Shown here piece by piece: positions 24,190-31,598 of a stretch of DNA of 35,841 bases; position 1 is the first letter of the stretch; every line of letters begins with the position of its first letter. This DNA comes from Lolliginicoccus lacisalsi (GTDB taxonomy: Bacteria; Actinomycetota; Actinomycetes; Mycobacteriales; Mycobacteriaceae): the NCBI RefSeq assembly GCF_014841105.1, contig NZ_JACYWE010000001.1:1-35841 (forward strand). The letters are read 5' to 3'. A model generated the notes under the pieces. It had not been told where the DNA came from and made no database searches. It saw only the letters and a program-made list of their open reading frames with translations. The translations under genes were made by a program, and so were the position numbers.

Positions 24190-24918
24190 TCACCCGGCGC
24201 GCAGGCTCGCCGCGATGTCCTCGAGGTGGGTGGTGAACTCCACCGCATGGGTGAGCGGCAGGTAGTGCCCTGCCCCGGCAATGATGCGCAGCTCGGCGGA
24301 ATGCCCGTTCTCGCGGCTCGCTCGGAGGAACCGGCGCTCGTGGATGCGGAAGTGGTCGTGGCGGCCGTTGATGTACCAGGTGGGCCCGGGGAAGGAACGT
24401 GCCGCAGCGATCGGGTCGAAGGCGACGACGTCGCGCACGACGGCGGGGATCACCTCGGTGGCGATGCCGTTGTCGATGATCGCGCGGGCCGCGGGGGGCG
24501 GCGCGGTGAGGCGCATGGCGATCTGGCTGGCGGTATCGCCTTGCCGTGGAAGCCGGTTGAGGGCGTGGTAGCCGCCGAGGAAAGGCGCGGCGAAGATCTT
24601 GTTGGGGATCGCCGTGGAGCCGGTGACGACCAGCCCTGCGAGTCGCTCGGGGTGCCGGGCGGCCGCGGCGAGCGCGAGGTATCCCCCGAGCGAATGGCCG
24701 ACGAGGAGAGCGGGCTCGCCGTGGGCGTCGATGCTGCTCGTGATGACGTCGATCGCGCCGTCGAGGGTGAAGGGCTCCCCCCGGCGGCTTCCATGACCAG
24801 GCAGGTCGATGGCGGCGACGCGGTGCCCGTGCTCGAGGAGCTGCGCTGTCTCGGCGGTCCATTCGGCGTGGCTGAGGCGGATGCCGTGGACGAGGACGAT
24901 CGGGGGCAGGGTGCTCAC
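24190..24918 (-). CDS. Alpha/beta fold hydrolase
   Basis: A 242-residue serine hydrolase. VLVHG at about 8-12 starts the fold, the nucleophile elbow GHSLGG carries Ser76, the acid is probably Asp188 (INGRHDHF) and the base His218 (GAGHYLP). GTG 24918 is used because the preceding sequence is non-conserved and CACTAT lies 5 nt upstream as a possible -10 box. The open frame reaches 24978 but that would add an Arg/Ala-rich stretch. General esterase or lactonase activity is likely; the substrate is unknown. Divergent from the DUF4442 gene. Confidence 0.83.
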   Translation of the reverse strand: MSTLPPIVLVHGIRLSHAEWTAETAQLLEHGHRVAAIDLPGHGSRRGEPFTLDGAIDVITSSIDAHGEPALLVGHSLGGYLALAAAARHPERLAGLVVTGSTAIPNKIFAAPFLGGYHALNRLPRQGDTASQIAMRLTAPPPAARAIIDNGIATEVIPAVVRDVVAFDPIAAARSFPGPTWYINGRHDHFRIHERRFLRASRENGHSAELRIIAGAGHYLPLTHAVEFTTHLEDIAASLRAG

Positions 24919-25047
24919 GCCCGATAGTGTTTCATGGCTGGCCGCTGCGCGTCGCCGGGGAGACGCTCGCCACACCACGTGTATGCCCTATGCCATAGAG
25001 CTATACCATGGAGCGTGACAATGACCCCGCGCCCCCAAGGAGCAACA

Positions 25048-25521
25048 ATGCAGATCACGCCACGGACCCTCAAGTGGGGCATGCGAGCCTGGCCACCCTT
25101 CCTCGGCGCGGGAATCAAGGTCGAATCGATCGCCGACGATTGGTCCCGCGCGGTCGTCTCGATGAGGGTCACCCCGCTGACGCGCAATGCCGTGGGCACC
25201 GCGTTCGGCGGATCGCTCTCGTCGATGACCGATCCCTTCTTCATGCTGCTGCTCCTGCCGCAGCTCGGAGAGGACCACTACGTGTGGGACACCCGCGGCG
25301 AGATCGACTACCGCAAGCCTGGGACCGGGCGACTGACCGCGACGATGGATATGCCCCCCGAGGTCGTCGAATCGATCCGCGAGCGGGCCGCGGGCGGCGA
25401 GCGCGTGCTCACCTGGTTCTCCTGCGGTATCCGCGATGAGGCGGGCGATGTCGTCGCGACCGTGCGTCGCGAGGTCTACACCAGGCTCAAGGCCCGCAGC
25501 AAGGCAGCGGTGGCGGCCTAG
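25048..25521 (+). CDS. DUF4442 hotdog-fold protein (thioesterase-like)
   Basis: A 157-residue DUF4442 protein related to PaaI-type hotdog thioesterases. The pattern VSMRVTPLTRNAVGTAFGGS corresponds to the family's 'N..G..fGG' helix that lines the acyl-thioester site, and FMLLLLPQLGEDHYVWDTRG follows. AAGGAG at 25037-25042 fits ATG 25048; upstream in-frame starts are unsupported. CATAGAGCTAT just upstream forms a small dyad near the likely -10. A role in hydrolysing acyl-CoA fits the lipid setting but is inferred. Confidence 0.85.
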   Translation: MQITPRTLKWGMRAWPPFLGAGIKVESIADDWSRAVVSMRVTPLTRNAVGTAFGGSLSSMTDPFFMLLLLPQLGEDHYVWDTRGEIDYRKPGTGRLTATMDMPPEVVESIRERAAGGERVLTWFSCGIRDEAGDVVATVRREVYTRLKARSKAAVAA

Positions 25522-25536
25522 TCACGCATTGCCCGG

Positions 25537-26589
25537 TCAGGGGTCGAGGCGGACCACATGGATGCGCGACGGCTCGACGCCCTCCCCCGGGGCGGCGCCG
25601 CCGGTGGCGAGGACGACCGTCCGCGACCCATCGGATAGCACCGGGCCAAGGCTCATGGCCTCGATGGCACCCGGCTCGGCCCCTGTGGCGCCGAGATCGA
25701 GCAGCAGCTCTGAACTCATGGGTGCTTCGTTGCCGACGAGGGCGTGCCGTGCGGTGATGTCGGTCGCATCGCCGACGCGGGCCCGGTAGAGGCGCGCGGT
25801 CGGCCTCCCGTCGGCGCCTACCCCACGCTCAAGGACCAGGTAATCAGTGCCCGAGAGCGCGAGGAGCCCTGTCGCGAGAGCGCCGTCGCCCATCGAGAGC
25901 TCGTAGGCGTACTCGCGCATGACGAGGCCGCTATAGCGATCGATCTGCGCGAGGCGTGCGCGCGGGCCACCGGAAAGCGCGCCGTCCTGGCGAAGGGGCG
26001 CGCCACTGATCACAGTGACGAGGCCCCCGTGGACCGCCGCGCCCAGCGTCGCGGGAGCGGCTGCGATGCCTGATTGCCCGGTCGCTCCCGGCATCCACGA
26101 GCGCGGTAGCGAATAGTCACGGATGTGCGACCCGGTCATGTCGAATCCGCTCAGGCGCGGCGCCACCCCCTGGCGGCCCGGCGTGCTGCCCGCGATCAGC
26201 ACCTCTCCGTCGGCGAGGCGGATCGCGCTCGGGGCGAAGCCACTGCCGGGCGCCATGGACCCGCTCGCATTGCTCAGTGGCGATTCCGCCAGTACCTCGA
26301 CGCGATCGCTGGTGATTCGCCCATCCGCGCCGAGGGGGATGCGGATCGTGCGGAAGCGGCCAGGCGCCGGCCCTGCGCCGACGCCAGTGACCGCGAGGTA
26401 GACGCCGGGGATGGGGGTGGCGTCGAGCCCGGTGAAGCCACCCGCCGCGGTCGCGAGCTGGCCGGGGGCGAATGTCGGGGAGAAGGTATCAAGGTAGGTC
26501 GCGCTCTCGGCTGTTGCCTGGGTGGCCGCGGGTACGGCTGCGATCGTCACGGTGACGAGAGCGGTAGCGATGCCCAGCCTCAGCCTCAT
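25537..26589 (-). CDS. Secreted esterase-like/phytase-like domain protein
   Basis: A 350-residue exported protein of the 'esterase-like activity of phytase' (phytase-like beta-propeller) family. Residues 1-31 are a signal peptide with cleavage in the QATAES region. The body has the repeated short-strand pattern of the fold: FTGLDATPIPGVYLAVTG, IRLADGEVLIAGST, ALSGTDYLVLERG and the closing TVVLATGGAAP. ATG 26589 is supported by the signal peptide and a TACCGT box 8 nt upstream; the frame extends to 26808 without coding character. No true phytase motif is seen, so the activity is unknown. Confidence 0.8.
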   Translation of the reverse strand: MRLRLGIATALVTVTIAAVPAATQATAESATYLDTFSPTFAPGQLATAAGGFTGLDATPIPGVYLAVTGVGAGPAPGRFRTIRIPLGADGRITSDRVEVLAESPLSNASGSMAPGSGFAPSAIRLADGEVLIAGSTPGRQGVAPRLSGFDMTGSHIRDYSLPRSWMPGATGQSGIAAAPATLGAAVHGGLVTVISGAPLRQDGALSGGPRARLAQIDRYSGLVMREYAYELSMGDGALATGLLALSGTDYLVLERGVGADGRPTARLYRARVGDATDITARHALVGNEAPMSSELLLDLGATGAEPGAIEAMSLGPVLSDGSRTVVLATGGAAPGEGVEPSRIHVVRLDP

Positions 26590-26597
26590 GGGGCAGC

Positions 26598-26603
26598 ACG
26601 GTA
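26598..26603 (-). promoter_or_regulatory. -10 box TACCGT before the phytase-like gene
   Basis: TACCGT ends 8 nt before ATG 26589 on the minus strand. The only ribosome-site-like run, GGGAG, is 14 nt away, so a leaderless or nearly leaderless start is more likely. Confidence 0.35.
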
Positions 26604-26770
26604 CTCCCGCAACGTTACGTTCTTGTACACGACACGGCACGGCCTGGACCAGACGTGGCTTGCATCTGCGCGGGGCACCTCTCTGGCTGTTCTTGTCAGA
26701 CCATTGAGTCATGCTGCGAGAGCCTGGCCAGGGATGCAGTACAGCCCCGCCATATGTCAAGCTAGTCAGA

Positions 26771-26822
26771 TGACACTTGAGTAATATGACTCTCATGTTA
26801 GGTGACACATTTGTTGTATGAT
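26771..26822 (+). promoter_or_regulatory. Promoter and repeats of the twin-ATPase operon
   Basis: TATGAT (26817-26822) is a near-consensus -10 box ending 6 nt before GTG 26829, so the mRNA is probably leaderless. Upstream the DNA is unusually AT-rich. TGACAC is repeated at 26771-26776 and 26803-26808, 32 bp apart (about three helical turns). ATGACTC at 26786-26792 has an inverted partner GAGTCAT at 26706-26712. These look like binding sites for a regulator not encoded next door. No good -35 box is present, suggesting activator dependence. Confidence 0.5.
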
Positions 26823-26828
26823 TCGAAC

Positions 26829-27986
26829 GTGGATCAACGACCCGTCCGCCCCATCCCCTTGACCGTCGGAAGCGTCCCCGCCCTCGACGACATCATCGGC
26901 CGCGACCTGCAGGTGGATCGAGTCCTGGGCCTGCTCGATGCCCGCCAGACCGTCCTGCTCACTGGCGACCGCCGCGTCGGCAAGACGTCCATCGCCCGGC
27001 TCGTCGAAGCGCACCTCTCGGCAGCAGGCCGGACGTTCGTCCGCACCTCCGCCGAGCGCGTCGACTACGCCGGGTTCGCCACCGAGCTCGCGCGCTCGCT
27101 CTCCCGCGCCGTGCCGGCCGGCCCGCTCCGCGAGGAGCTGCGCCGCTGGGAGCTCACCATCACCGCGGGACCAGTCGGCGCCAAGCGCGCCAGCCAGGAA
27201 CGCGGTCTCGACGACATCATCGCCGTGGCCCTCCCCGACGAGGGCGAGCCCCCGCTGGTCCTCATCATCGACGAGGTGCCGGTCCTTGCCCTCGAGATGG
27301 AGCGCGCCCAACCCGGTTCCGGGCGCGAGCTGCTCGTGACGTTGCGCCGCATCCGCCAGCAGCATTCCACGCGGCTCGCCATGCTCCTGCTCGGCTCGAT
27401 AGGGTTCCACCACGTCAGTGATGCCGCCCCGGGAAGCGTCAACGATGTGGTGCCCGAGCCAGTCGGCTCGCTCGATGAGGCCGATGCGATCTATCTCGCC
27501 CGCTGCCTGATGCTCGGCGAGGACATCCGCCCCGCGGACCCGATCGGCGTGGCGGTGGCGATCACCCAAGCGGCCGAAGGGATCCCGTACTACATCCAGC
27601 ACCTCGTCAAGGCCTGCCGCGACATGCCCGCCCGCGACGAGCTCGCACCCGCTGGCATCGCGAGCCTCGTCGAGGCGGCACTGATCGATCCCCATGACCC
27701 CTGGAACATGCGGCACTACCGGGACCGCATCACCCCCTACTACGGGGCCGAGCAGGCCGAGCTGATCGAATCCATGCTCGATGTGTACGCCGATCGCGGC
27801 ACCATCACCGTCGATGAGCTACGGCGCCTGCTGCCCTACACCGAACTGCCCTCGATACCGGGACGGCGCGCTCTCGTGCGCATCATCGAGGATCTCGAGC
27901 GCGATCACTACCTGCGCCGCGCGGGCCGGTCGAGTGGCTTCCGCAGCACCCTGGTGCGCGAGTACTGGAAGCGCAGCATGCGATGA
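26829..27986 (+). CDS. P-loop ATPase with predicted C-terminal winged helix (twin-ATPase operon, first gene)
   Basis: A 385-residue ATPase resembling the archaeal-type AAA/STAND group (ATPase domain, AAA_16-like). The region IIGRDLQVDRVLGLLDARQ before the P-loop is the usual 'GR..el..L' box. Walker A GDRRVGKT is at 46-53, Walker B IIDE at 146-149, and a sensor-like LLLGSIG follows. The last 90 residues, including ITVDELRRLLPYTELPSIPG and IIEDLERDHYLRR, look like a winged helix. There is no transmembrane segment or nuclease motif. GTG 26829 is fixed by the -10 box. It overlaps the second ATPase gene by 4 nt. Function unknown; a regulatory or defence switch is one possibility. Confidence 0.85.
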   Translation: MDQRPVRPIPLTVGSVPALDDIIGRDLQVDRVLGLLDARQTVLLTGDRRVGKTSIARLVEAHLSAAGRTFVRTSAERVDYAGFATELARSLSRAVPAGPLREELRRWELTITAGPVGAKRASQERGLDDIIAVALPDEGEPPLVLIIDEVPVLALEMERAQPGSGRELLVTLRRIRQQHSTRLAMLLLGSIGFHHVSDAAPGSVNDVVPEPVGSLDEADAIYLARCLMLGEDIRPADPIGVAVAITQAAEGIPYYIQHLVKACRDMPARDELAPAGIASLVEAALIDPHDPWNMRHYRDRITPYYGAEQAELIESMLDVYADRGTITVDELRRLLPYTELPSIPGRRALVRIIEDLERDHYLRRAGRSSGFRSTLVREYWKRSMR

Positions 27987-29107
27987 GCCGCCCCGTCCAG
28001 GCGCCGCTGCACCCCGTGCACAATCCGCGCACCGCTCCGCTCCCCCACCTCGAGCAGGTCACCGCCGGGCACGGCGCCCTCATCTCCCGCGTGCGCTCCC
28101 GGATCGAGACGGCCTCGCGATCGGGGACGCGCGCGCACACCTTGCTGCGCGGGCCCTGGGGCTCGGGCAAGACGCACATCCTCGCCGTCGCCACCGGCCA
28201 GGCGCTGGGCAACGAGCAGGTCGCGAGCCGCGTGGCGCTGGCCTGGATCAGCGATGATGCCCTGCCGATCAGCAGCTACCCCGACCTGTTGCACGAGGCG
28301 ATCACCACGCTCGGCCCCGAGAACGCTGGCGAGGCGCGGGCCGCCCGGCTCGCCGCGTCCGTCAGCGACCTCGAGGATCTCCTCGCCGCCATCGTGGGCC
28401 GACGGCTCCTCGTGCTCGTCGCCGAGCACATCGATGTGCTCTTCGAGCGCATCGGCGGCGCCGGGGCGCGCGCGCTGCGCGGTTTCGTCGAGACCCACGG
28501 CCGGACCCTCGTCCTCGCCTCGGCGACCCGGCTCGTTCCCGCTCTCTCCTCCCGCGCCGAGCCGTGGTACGGCAACCTCGATATCGACACCATCCCGCCC
28601 CTCGACCCGGCCGAGGCGACCAGCCTGCTGCGCCACCGCGCCGCGCTCGCTGGCGACCAGCCCCTCGGCGCATGGCTGGGCACCGAGCAGGCGGCCACGG
28701 CCGTGCGCGCCGTGCACCGAGCCATCGGAGGATCACCACGGGCGTGGCAGATCATCGGCGATACCGCGCGGCCCTCGACCCTGGGCCAGCCGGCAGCGAC
28801 GATCAGCAAGCTGCTCGACACCTGCTCCCCCCACTACCAGCACGAGCTGCTCGGCCTGGCCAATACCGAGCGACAGCTCCTGCTCGGGCTTGCCCGAGCG
28901 CCCGGCCCCGTCACCGTGGGCGAGCTCGCCGACAACGCCGGCCTGACCGCCAACACCGCGGCGGTCACGCTGCGTCGCCTCGCCGAAAGCTCCTGGGTGC
29001 GTGGCGGCAAGCTGCCCGGCGAGGACCAGCGGCGCACCTACTACCAGTTCACCGATCCGATGCTGGCCGCCTACCTGCTGTGGCGCGACACCCCGGGCAA
29101 GCGGTGA
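27983..29107 (+). CDS. P-loop ATPase with predicted C-terminal winged helix (twin-ATPase operon, second gene)
   Basis: A 374-residue ATPase, distinct in sequence from its partner. Walker A GPWGSGKT is at 57-64. The Walker B region LLVLVAEHID (142-151) lacks the usual Asp-Glu pair, having Ala-Glu and a later Asp, so hydrolysis may be altered. LVLASATRL after it looks like sensor 1, and the next segment YGNLDIDTIPPLDPAEATSL continues the AAA lid. Residues about 290-365 (TVGELADNAGLTANTAAVTL) form a MarR-like winged helix. Translation is coupled through ATGA. It resembles bacterial ATPases annotated only as 'ATP-binding protein'. Function unknown. Confidence 0.83.
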   Translation: MSRPVQAPLHPVHNPRTAPLPHLEQVTAGHGALISRVRSRIETASRSGTRAHTLLRGPWGSGKTHILAVATGQALGNEQVASRVALAWISDDALPISSYPDLLHEAITTLGPENAGEARAARLAASVSDLEDLLAAIVGRRLLVLVAEHIDVLFERIGGAGARALRGFVETHGRTLVLASATRLVPALSSRAEPWYGNLDIDTIPPLDPAEATSLLRHRAALAGDQPLGAWLGTEQAATAVRAVHRAIGGSPRAWQIIGDTARPSTLGQPAATISKLLDTCSPHYQHELLGLANTERQLLLGLARAPGPVTVGELADNAGLTANTAAVTLRRLAESSWVRGGKLPGEDQRRTYYQFTDPMLAAYLLWRDTPGKR

Positions 29108-29111
29108 CGCG

Positions 29112-29513
29112 CTAGCCCTCCATCAAATCCCGCATCTGCTCGCTGATCTCGATGATCTGCGCGTGATTGCCATCAGGGTCGATGAACGTGCCGAACCAGC
29201 TGCCGTCACGCTCCTCGAGCGGAGCGAACCAGCTCGCGCCCGTCGCGTCGATGCTCGCCGCCACCGCGCGGGCATCCTTGACCTCGATGTTGAGGATGAA
29301 GCGGGACGGATCGACGTTGTGCTCCTCGATGTCCTCCCGGCCATCGAGCATCAGGTAGAAGCCACCGAGGTCGAGGACCCAGTACCCGCCGTCGGGCGTG
29401 CGCTGCGCGGCGATGCCGAGTGCCTTCTCGTAGAAGACGCGGAGCCGCTCGGGATCGCGGCTCGCGAACAAGACGCTCGAGACGGCCGGGCCGGGAAGCG
29501 AATCAGTGGGCAT
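29112..29513 (-). CDS. VOC-superfamily (glyoxalase/dioxygenase-like) protein
   Basis: A 133-residue single VOC domain. SSVLFASRDPERLRVFYEKA is the first beta-alpha-beta unit; the second half ends GTFIDPDGNHAQIIEI, the standard closing strand with a metal-ligand-type acidic residue. Which residues bind metal is uncertain because the N-terminal ligand position (usually His) reads Ser or Leu. AAAGGA lies 8 nt before ATG 29513; the longer open frame to 29669 is unsupported. Its stop is 4 nt from the stop of the second ATPase. Possible roles are resistance or ring cleavage; none can be assigned. Confidence 0.83.
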   Translation of the reverse strand: MPTDSLPGPAVSSVLFASRDPERLRVFYEKALGIAAQRTPDGGYWVLDLGGFYLMLDGREDIEEHNVDPSRFILNIEVKDARAVAASIDATGASWFAPLEERDGSWFGTFIDPDGNHAQIIEISEQMRDLMEG

Positions 29514-29793
29514 GGGAGTGTCCTTTCCATCACGGTGCACAGGCAGTGCACGAGGGTATGACTCGCCATGGGGAGGGAAGTCATCGCGCCCATCGGGCAC
29601 CAAGGGCGTACAGTACGAAGTACGCGGAGCAAGCCCGGCAGGCACAAGGCCCGGCAATACCCTGGCCACTGCCCCGCGATCCGTCTCCCGCTCGCCCGCT
29701 CCGCGTCAACCACGCGAGAGGCCAGCCAGCAGGACACCCATGGCGCCCTAGTACAACGCGCCCCTCGTACCCACTGAAAGTTGTCACGACTGC
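29514..29793. other. Intergenic region without a convincing gene
   Basis: About 280 bp between the VOC gene and the small ORF. The open frames here lack ribosome sites and conserved motifs. CGTAC-N8-GTACG (29607-29624) is a small inverted repeat with three overlapping GTAC copies, possibly part of the VOC promoter on the minus strand. Confidence 0.4.
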
Positions 29794-29967
29794 ATGGAAT
29801 ACTCGCAGCTCTTCCTCGCCCCCACCAGCCACGCCCCCGATGCGAGCCCCGCCCCGGAGGACGACGAGCCCACCACCGCCGAACCGACCAGCCCCCGCGC
29901 GCAGCACACGCAGCCGCACGCCTACCGGGACTTGTTCTCCGACAGGCCTGCCCGCTCGCGCGGCTAG
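29794..29967 (+). CDS. Small ORF, 57 aa, proline/acid-rich, unknown
   Basis: A possible small protein starting MEYSQLFLAP and ending HAYRDLFSDRPARSRG. I do not recognise it. Support: 53 of 57 sense codons end in G or C, as in real genes here; the central part is acidic and Pro/Thr-rich (disordered), framed by two similar aromatic motifs (YSQLF and YRDLF). Its stop shares CTAG with the stop of the convergent DUF4126 gene, the same arrangement as at 23525-23528. Against it: no clear ribosome site and no known homologue. Two linear motifs on a flexible linker would suit a small adaptor or a protein-binding peptide. Confidence 0.45.
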   Translation: MEYSQLFLAPTSHAPDASPAPEDDEPTTAEPTSPRAQHTQPHAYRDLFSDRPARSRG

Positions 29968-30554
29968 CGCTGAACGGCCCAGCTCGTGGGACGACGACGG
30001 CGCCATCGCCGGGAACCGCGATAGGCCAGCCACGCCACCGCGATCAGCACCAGCGGGATGAGCACCGGCACCACGAGCGCTACCAGCGCGACGATGAAGG
30101 ACACCACGTCCTCGGCGATCGACACGATCGGGTTCGCGGTGCCGCCGGTCGCGGTGGTGCTCGCCACCCGTGTCCCCGCCTGGGCAGTGCCCACGGCCAG
30201 CGCGGTCGGGGCCCCCACGATGATGCCGGCGATGATCGCCGCGGACGCATCGAGGCTGGTGAATACTGCTCCCGCCGCGATCGCGGCCGCTACGGGCCGC
30301 GAGATCATGCCGAGCGCGCTGAGCGCGTTGTCGATCAGCGGGATCTTGTCCGCGAGCAGCTCCGCGACCGTCGCGATCGCTAGGGTCGCGAGCGCGGCCG
30401 AGGACCCGAGCCAGGCGAACGACTCGCTCAGGCTGATGCCCAGCCACCCGAAGTGCGCGACCGCGCTGAGCATCAGCAACGGCAGGAACGTGCGCAACCC
30501 CGTGGCGGCGGCAAGACCAAGGCCGAGGAACGCGGCAAGGATCCAGGTGTCCAT
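29964..30554 (-). CDS. DUF4126 family membrane protein
   Basis: A 196-residue integral membrane protein of the DUF4126 family, function unknown. Predicted helices: ILAAFLGLGLAAATGLRTFL at the N-terminus, ALATLAIATVAELLADKIP, PVAAAIAAGAVFTSLDASAA with the following IIAGIIVGAPTALAVGTAQ, and a long C-terminal span VSFIVALVALVVPVLIPLVL. The conserved start 'A..G.RtflPLL' and the DKIPLID segment are typical. The tail is very basic (RRWRRRRP), so it faces the cytoplasm. The start is fixed by TAGAAT ending 6 nt before the ATG. Confidence 0.88.
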   Translation of the reverse strand: MDTWILAAFLGLGLAAATGLRTFLPLLMLSAVAHFGWLGISLSESFAWLGSSAALATLAIATVAELLADKIPLIDNALSALGMISRPVAAAIAAGAVFTSLDASAAIIAGIIVGAPTALAVGTAQAGTRVASTTATGGTANPIVSIAEDVVSFIVALVALVVPVLIPLVLIAVAWLAYRGSRRWRRRRPTSWAVQR

Positions 30555-30560
30555 GGCCCG

Positions 30561-30566
30561 ATTCTA
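30561..30566 (-). promoter_or_regulatory. -10 box TAGAAT, leaderless start of DUF4126 gene
   Basis: TAGAATCGGGCCATG on the minus strand: the box ends 6 nt before the ATG. It differs at one base from the TAGAATCGCGCCATG upstream of the epoxide-hydrolase-like gene at 7017-7031. Confidence 0.5.
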
Positions 30567-30618
30567 AGCGGCCTCGCCGGGCCGCCGCCCCGCGACCAGG
30601 ATGGGCGGCGGGCACTGC

Positions 30619-31513
30619 TCACTCGTGCCCGCGATCTCCGGCCCTACGCGCCTCGCCTGCCCAGCCTGCCTCGATGCGCCGCAAGATGGGCGGGAACGCG
30701 GCGCGGAACATGATGGCGAACAGTCCGCCCCGTGGTGTCGCGAGGGGCTGGTACGCGAAGCGCATTCGCGCGCTGCTGCCGCTCGGCGCGGGCTCGACCG
30801 ACCACATCGCGGCGAGCGAGCGGAGCGGGTAGGGATAGGTGCTCGTGTCCACGTCGATGGCGAACCCGCGCCCTTCGTCCCACAGGGTGCATGTCTCGTT
30901 CCAGGTCTTGCCGCCGGTGGAGGTGCATTGCCGGGCGCGGGGCGCGCCGTCGTGGCTGCTGGTGACCGTGACATCGGAGAGGTTGGGCGCGAGCTGACCG
31001 TAGAGGCGATGGTCCGTGATGATCCGCCAGGCCTGCTCGGTCGGCGCGGAATGGTGGTGCTGGTTTCTACGACCTCGAGCCCCGCGAGGGGATCGTCCTG
31101 GCGGATGCGGGAGCGGCCGATGGCTTGAGCGATCGCGAGGAGCGCGACGATCGCGCCGACCGCGATGATCGTGGTGCGTGCTGGCCCGGGCAGCGTGGCC
31201 ATCGCGAGGATGAGGATGCTCGCTGCGACCCAGAGCACGTCAGCGGCGATGATGGCGGTAGCGGCGCGGCGCGGCGCAGCGCGGGGTCGGGCAGGGCGGC
31301 GGCGGTGGCGACCGCGACGCCGAAGACTGCTACCGATGCGCCAATGGCGACGAGCAGGGCCACCGGGACATTCCAGGAGCCAGCGAGCCACCAGGCGAGC
31401 GCGAGGGTGGCCAGGCCGGTGACGAGGGAGAATGTGGCGTTGGCGCGCAGTGCTGCCCGCAGCGGCGCTGCCGAGGGGCGGGTATCCGTGGCGGTGATGA
31501 TCGACGTGTTCAT
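30619..31513 (-). pseudogene. Membrane/SRPBCC fusion gene broken by two frameshifts
   Basis: Three minus-strand frames together spell one protein of about 297 residues. The first (start ATG 31513) has two TM helices, around TFSLVTGLATLALAWWLA and VPVALLVAIGASVAVFGVAV. After ALRRAA, near 31270, a shift brings in AIIAADVLWVAASILILAMA and a fourth TM helix. A second shift near 31050 follows VVETSTTIP, and the SRPBCC domain continues with APTEQAWRIITDHRLYG and TWNETCTLWDEGRGF to a stop at 30619. Each break is repaired by one added base (GG for G at the second). This is either recent decay or error in the assembly at GC-rich runs. If intact, it would be a membrane-anchored lipid-binding protein. 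Confidence 0.78.
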
Positions 31514-31547
31514 GGATCCACGATCGCGCGAACAGGGAGCCGGGTCG

Positions 31548-31564
31548 ATTCCCTGCGAGGGAAT
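31548..31564. promoter_or_regulatory. Perfect palindrome, candidate XRE operator
   Basis: ATTCCCTGCGAGGGAAT is a perfect inverted repeat (6-bp arms, 5-nt spacer) between the divergent broken membrane/SRPBCC gene and the XRE regulator. It sits upstream of the XRE -10 box, where it could control both directions. Confidence 0.55.
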
Positions 31565-31586
31565 GGCCGCGCGGGGGAGGGTCCCG

Positions 31587-31592
31587 GATAAT
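31587..31592 (+). promoter_or_regulatory. -10 box GATAAT before the XRE regulator
   Basis: GATAAT ends 6 nt before ATG 31599, fixing the start and predicting a leaderless mRNA. Confidence 0.5.
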
Positions 31593-31598
31593 CAGGGC

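Noticed and set aside
26829-29107. Toxin-antitoxin reading of the ATPase pair
   Set aside because: Both proteins are large ATPases of similar size; neither resembles a known toxin or antitoxin fold.
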